A stretch of 64,000 nt of DNA from Hofstenia miamia (taxonomy: Eukaryota > Xenacoelomorpha > Acoela): assembly GCA_004352715.1 (NCBI GenBank), contig SCFE01000021.1, positions 1,028,243 to 1,092,242 of the forward strand, written 5' to 3'. The position numbers were made by a program, and so were the translations under genes. Every line of letters begins with the position of its first letter. Position 1 is the first letter of the stretch. Below, in pieces: positions 59,692-64,000 of this stretch. A model generated the notes under the pieces. It worked only from the letters and a program-made list of their open reading frames with translations, did no database searches and was not told the origin of the DNA.

Positions 59692-60390
59692 AGTAATTGG
59701 TTTGGAAAATTAACTTTTTATTATATAAGAGTTTTTGTATTTGTTTTATATTGTTTAAATTGATACTTTTTGAAAATTGGATGGTCATTTTACAGGGCAT
59801 ATTTAACTAAATTCCGTCATACTAGATCATAAAAATAAGGACATTTTTTGTTTTTTTAAAGTTCTGGTTGCCCTGGTAATAATTGAACAATATATTATCT
59901 GGTATCCGGCAGTCAAATTATCCAGAATTATCCGGTATATTCTATTCACTATCCGGATCCCATTCTTACAAATATCATGCATAGATATTAATTTTTTGCA
60001 TTTCTTTCATTTTATAACAGCAAATGTACAACAAAATTTAAATATTTTTTGCATTAAAAGCATTAATTTCGTGGTAAATTATTAAAATTCTTTTTCAAGG
60101 CAGGAAAAGCTTACGTCATTACAGCATATTATCTTATGATTATACCAGACTTTATTTGAGTGGGCATAACATTTGTCCGGTTATTTGAGCGCCCGATGCC
60201 CGCCCGGTAACAGTAATGCCCGTGCCTACTCTTCCTTCTGCTCTGCGGGCCCGGGGATGCCCGCAAAACACTACTGTAAGCCTTATAAGGTTTCTATATG
60301 GAATATTATACAGTCTAATCCAGTTCTATAGATGTCACTCAGCCGGCTGCACCTCCAATATTAATCGGCTGACGGTGGCGCCTACCTCTA

Positions 60391-60485
60391 TTTGAGATAC
60401 AGTAAAGTTGTGGGTTGAGATATAGCAAACAGAATTGTAAACAGAAATATTGTGTTTTGAGATATAGTAAACAGAATAGACTTAC
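60391..60485. repeat. Short tandem-like repeat TTGAGATAYAGYAAA
   Basis: TTTGAGATACAGTAAA, GTTGAGATATAGCAAACAG and TTTTGAGATATAGTAAACAG occur in sequence with spacings of about 24 and 41 bp. Confidence 0.6.
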
Positions 60486-60547
60486 AATACTTTTATTATT
60501 TTCTTCTCTATGCCAGCCCATGGCCCACCTGTTAAAGTTTTAGCAAT

Positions 60548-60602
60548 CCGCGGCGCGCCCGAGCCCGCGGGTATCAGGTCGGCCTGCACACCACTAATCC
60601 GC
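60548..60602. repeat. GC-rich islet, probable hAT-type end
   Basis: CCGCGGCGCGCCCGAGCC, then GCGGGTATCAGGTCGGCC and TGCACACCACTAATCCGCG. It is another GC-rich terminus-like block just beyond the nested insertion; no partner end was identified. Confidence 0.35.
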
Positions 60603-60609
60603 GATTGGA

Positions 60610-61105
60610 AAATGTTTTGGGCTGATATTTATTTAAAAGGGGAGCCCACATTTTCCAAGGCATACACAACTTGTGGTTAAATTTTCAACCTATGTTCATG
60701 AGCAACTTGTTTATATCTGCTCATGTCCGATGTGTCATATAATTCAATTCCCAACGGTTTATTTTGCAAACAAATGAACTTTGAATAACATCCTGTACCA
60801 TAGGTAAAAGCTAGTAGTGCACATAAACGGATGTTTACACTGGAAAATTTGACGTCTGCACAACATTATTGTTTAAACCTTAGTAATTCCATCACATTAG
60901 TTAATTAATAATATTCTTCGAACGTAAACTAAACAAAATTAGAACAGACGTTATAGTAAGTAAAGTGTGGGTATTGCTATTGCAGTGTTGTTCATAGTCC
61001 TTAAATTAAGGAAAATAATATTTACACTTTAACTTCTAACAATTTCTTCAAGAAGAAAGTGAAGTTCTTTTATTGAATTTATACTATTGCTAAGATTGTC
61101 TACCA
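60610..61105. other. Gene-free stretch upstream of LINE
   Basis: No coding sequence is recognised; it may include the 5' untranslated part of the downstream LINE. Confidence 0.4.
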
Positions 61106-61109
61106 AGAT

Positions 61110-63240
61110 TAACGGCCTAGTCGCTATGGAAACCCAACGGCTATGAATTATTTCGTTGTGACAGGGATCTAAATCTTGCCAATAAATCTAAAGTAGGTGG
61201 AGTGATATTGTTAATTCCAAAACACTTTAAGCCCAGAAATCGACCCAATTTAAGATTGAAGAGAAATTTTGAGAGTCTGTGGATCGAAATATGTTTTCCG
61301 CAAAAAAAACATGAAAAAAAACATTCATCAACTAATTAATATCTTTTACTGTCCCAGTAAGAATTTATTACAGAAATTGAAAACGAATTAAGATGTTCTC
61401 TAAAAGAAAACAAGCCATTCATAGTAATGGGCGACTGGAATATCAACTATCTGAAGAATGCTGAAAAGATAAATTAAATTATTTACTAGATGTTGTTGAT
61501 CTTAACACAATTAATTCCAATATACCGACAAGACTGAATAACAAATCTTCAACATTAATTGATTACAAGTATGCCTGCAGTGAATGTCCCTATTCTGATC
61601 ATTGTATCATTACTTGCTTTTCATCTATCAATATGGAGAATACAAACAAAAGAACTTGGGTAGAGATTCGTGAAAGAGACCCAGCATTAATAAAAATTCT
61701 AAAAACTAGCTTAGAAAATGAATCTTGGAATAGTGTTTTTCTATCCGAAGATGTAAACTTTATGTTCAATTCATTTATACATTCACTTACCACTTATGTA
61801 AACTTATATTGTCCAACTAAGAAAATTTTGTCTAAACACGAAAGTTCTATTCATCAAATCACGCGCTCTTCCTGGTTAACTCCCAATCTAAAAAAACTTG
61901 TCAAATGCAAAAATCGGGCTTACAAAACCTACTTACAAAATAAAACTGTTGACAACTACAGGCTATATAAGATTGCAAGGAATAAATCAAATATTGAACT
62001 AAGAGCAGCACAAAACCGCTACATGAAATCACTATTTAGTAGAATAAATGACCCTAAACGAAAATGGGACTTTATCAACAACGCACTGAATAGGAATAAA
62101 GGTCGTGTTCAACAATTGCATCTTATTGAAAATACTAATGGAGCAATATTAACCAAACCCAAAGATATTGCTAATGAATTCAATGATCAATTCATTAACC
62201 TAGGCAAATATCTTGGACCTTCGCTGCCATTTATACCTGAAAAATATAGATACAAAGTTCCCCAAAATTCTTTTTGATTCAGATTTGTGACCCGATATGA
62301 AGTTCTTAAAGCTATAGCTAAGCTAAAGGCCAATAAATCAAGCGGACCTTCCGAAATATTGGCATGGTGTATTATTAAAGAGTGTACAAAATTCATCGTT
62401 AGTCCTTTATGTCATATCATCAATAACTGCATAAAACTAAATACTTTTCCATAAATATTAAAATTAGTTAATGTTACTCCCATATATAAAAAAGATAACC
62501 CTTTAAGATGTTGCAATTACCGGCCTATATCAATTATCTCCCCTTTTGCAAAAATTTTCGAAAAACTAATATTTGACCAAATTAACACTTATCTCTATAA
62601 CAACTCGATTCTTTCGAATACTCAATTCGGCTTTCGCAAAGGTCACTCCACCTCTGATGCCTTACTTTATGCTACTGAAAATTGGAGATCTTATCTTGAT
62701 AATAACCTTTTTGTCACAATTGCTTCTGTCGACTTTTCCAAAGCATTTGACTCCATTGATCATCAGATTCTTCTTAGAAAACTAGAATACATTGGTTTCG
62801 ATTCTAATAGTATAAATTTAATAAGATGCTACTTAAGTGATCGATTTCAAAGAGTCAAAGTAAATGGTATATTTTCTAACTGGGGTAAAACTTACAAAGG
62901 TGTTCCACAAGGTACGATTTTAGGACCTCTGTTTTTTTCGTTGTATGTTAATGATTTAAATTGCAGTTTAAGCAATAATTGCGGAATAGTACAGTATGCT
63001 GACGATACATGTATATGATCATAATATGATCAAATAGAAACGTCGATTAGTAAATTAGAAAAAAAATCGATCTCAATTACTAAGATACTACTTCAATATT
63101 CTTAATTTAACTGTAAATCCCACTAAAACAGAATTCTGTGTTATGTCTCCATTTAATAAAGATCATCGATCACATATTTTAAATTTTTTGGGGTCAAATG
63201 CTTTGAATATTCCTCGTCATTTGTACATACATAAGTCTTT
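61110..63240 (+). pseudogene. CR1/Jockey-like LINE ORF2: endonuclease plus reverse transcriptase
   Basis: Endonuclease remnants come first: NGYELFRCDRDLN (about 61130), VGGVILLIPKHF, VMGDWNINYL (61424), then DLNTINSNIPTRLNN and YSDHCIITC (61591). A 214-codon frame (61633-62277) spans the linker to the RT. In the same frame, past a TGA at 62275 and a TAA at about 62452, the RT shows NYRPISIISPFAKIFEKLI, QFGFRKGHSTSDALL (62623), DFSKAFDSID (62731), GVPQGTILGPLFFSLYVNDL (62899) and an intact YADD at 62995-63006. TGA and TAA follow at 63016 and 63022. A further frame carries LTVNPTKTEFCVMS (63107). At least four stops and two frameshifts inactivate it. The 3' end was not located. Confidence 0.9.
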
Positions 63241-63244
63241 GCCA

Positions 63245-64000
63245 ATATTGGTAACGTAATAAGACACTTTAAATCTTTTGTCTTTCTTAAATTTAACTAT
63301 ATAAAGTAATACTAAAATACTGAAGTCAGGTATGAGAGGAAGTGCATTTAGAAGCTAGGTGCGACTCATTAAATACATGGATTTTATGAACTTCTACTGT
63401 AACAAGACCAGCCGACTAATGTAGTAGCTTTTTCTCATTACTTCGATTTTAGTGTTTCTTCAATCTTCTTACTAAATTTTGTTGAACACAAAAAAGTAGC
63501 GCCGTAGACTTAAGAGGCAAGTAGAGTAGCTCTCATGCGAATACCATAAGTTGTAGAAGTTTCTCACATCGATGCCTTCAGAGCATGAACAGAAGAGTCG
63601 GCTATAAAATCACGAGGGTCATTAAAGAGTCTAAGCGTAAATATTTTGTCTCAAGATAGGGGCGTGCTTACCAAATAGTCGGGATGACTAATCAAATACT
63701 TAAAAGATTGAATCTGGCTTTGTATTAACTAAATGCAAACAAATTTAACCATTTATTAGTTTTCAGTCCTTCTTTAAAACTAAATAATAAATAACGGTTT
63801 GCTCGGAAAATATGCACAACTCCTCTTTACGTATTAACCATATGCATCAAGTCATACTTTTGGGAAAAAGTACTCAACAATGGTTTTAGGCTCTCCTCAA
63901 TATTTGAAAAATAGCATCTCGATGAACTTACTGTACGTCATTTAAGAAAAGTAAATAAGAGAATTTTTTACTTCGTTTTTTAGATAAACTAAACAGTGGT
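63245..64000. other. Gene-free stretch at window edge
   Basis: No feature recognised. It may contain LINE 3' sequence too decayed to read. Confidence 0.4.

Larger units (their letters stand above)
58003..59968 (+). mobile_element. hAT element (B) inserted into copy A
   Basis: CAAATATC occurs immediately on both sides (57995-58002 and 59969-59976). The left end is TAGGGATGTGCTAGAATCCGG once the inner MITE and its duplication are discounted at 58013-58559 (left-end bases up to 58020 rejoin at 58560). The reverse complement of the right end is TAAGAATGGGATCCGG. Both subterminal regions are crowded with ATCCGG/CCGGAT words (58560-58660 and 59895-59960). Without the nested MITE the element is about 1.43 kb. 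It is short for an autonomous hAT element and contains only a C-terminal transposase remnant, so it is an internally deleted copy. Confidence 0.75.
57811..60273 (-). mobile_element. Outer hAT-type MITE (copy A), split by a nested insertion
   Basis: The left part (57811-58002) and right part (59977-60273) together form one copy, in reverse orientation, of the 531-bp MITE at 58021-58551. The left part matches the reverse complement of that MITE's 3' half (GATAGAATTAATAT, CGTAGTATTTTAC and TCAATAGATGG). The right part matches its 5' half (GCGCTCAAATAACCGGAC, CAATAAAGTCTGG-like words, TGTAATGACGTAAGC). Ends are TAGTGTCTTG (left) and CAAAACACTA (right). Rejoining the parts at the CAAATATC duplication restores continuity with the intact copy (ATGCATGATATTTGATAG against ATGCATGATCTTTGATAG). 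No matching outer duplication was found (CAAAGAGA against CTGTAAGC). Confidence 0.8.

Noticed and set aside
1-64000. tRNA or rRNA genes
   Set aside because: No cloverleaf with A/B-box sequence and no conserved rRNA segment was recognised by eye; a covariance-model scan would be decisive.

Overview
The window looks like AT-rich nuclear DNA of an invertebrate animal. Long stretches carry no open frame, there are many (TA)n microsatellites, two N-gaps sit inside (TA)n tracts, and the only recognisable coding sequence is decayed transposable-element protein spread over several families. The mix (Penelope-like, CR1/Jockey-like LINEs, a restriction-endonuclease-type retroelement, hAT, Tc1, piggyBac, and a protease-integrase polyprotein of a kind I associate with cnidarian genomes) fits a cnidarian such as a hydrozoan best. 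That assignment is an inference from memory of family distributions, not a search. I see no bacterial features, no rRNA or tRNA gene, and no host gene I can name.

Layout. 1-13 kb: mostly empty, with a piggyBac transposase relic (about 2.1-2.5 kb), a perfect AGGTCA inverted repeat (5.25 kb), a 41-bp-arm hairpin (8.8 kb) and a 286-bp MITE (11.6 kb). 13.8-14.8 kb: a decayed C2H2 zinc-finger array split by a small element with an 8-bp target duplication. 15.05-18.24 kb: a 3.2-kb hAT-type element defined by its ends, containing a LINE tail and a second nested hAT-type MITE. 19.9-25.4 kb: another TIR element, an old minisatellite and a Tigger/pogo-like end. 25.5-27.1 kb: a protease-like plus integrase polyprotein relic. 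27-37 kb: sparse, with one small membrane-protein ORF (32.3 kb), GC-rich islets and a SINE-like repeat.

37.8-39.1 kb: the C-terminal half of a reverse transcriptase with a zinc knuckle and a restriction-like endonuclease motif. 40.6-42.1 kb: a Penelope-like RT with a GIY-YIG remnant and a hammerhead-like motif just downstream. 42.5 and 45.2 kb: MITEs. 43.7-45.15 kb: an unclassified decayed coding strip with splice-like signals. 45.86-47.08 kb: a complete-ended Tc1-like element with a dead transposase. 49.8-50.7 kb: a LINE relic interrupted by a 171-bp piggyBac-type MITE at TTAA. 51.0-53.4 kb: a hAT transposase abutting a 27-bp minisatellite of about 30 copies. 55.1-56.1 kb: a transposase-like family carrying FDTTASNTG. 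57.8-60.3 kb: a three-level nest of hAT-type elements that can be ordered in time from target-site duplications. 61.1-63.2 kb: an endonuclease-RT LINE with intact YADD but several stops.

No set of genes here works together as a pathway. The window reads as a record of repeated transposon insertion and decay. Protein family calls rest on motif recognition by eye. Ends defined by TIR plus target-site duplication are read directly from the sequence and are the firmest part of the annotation.
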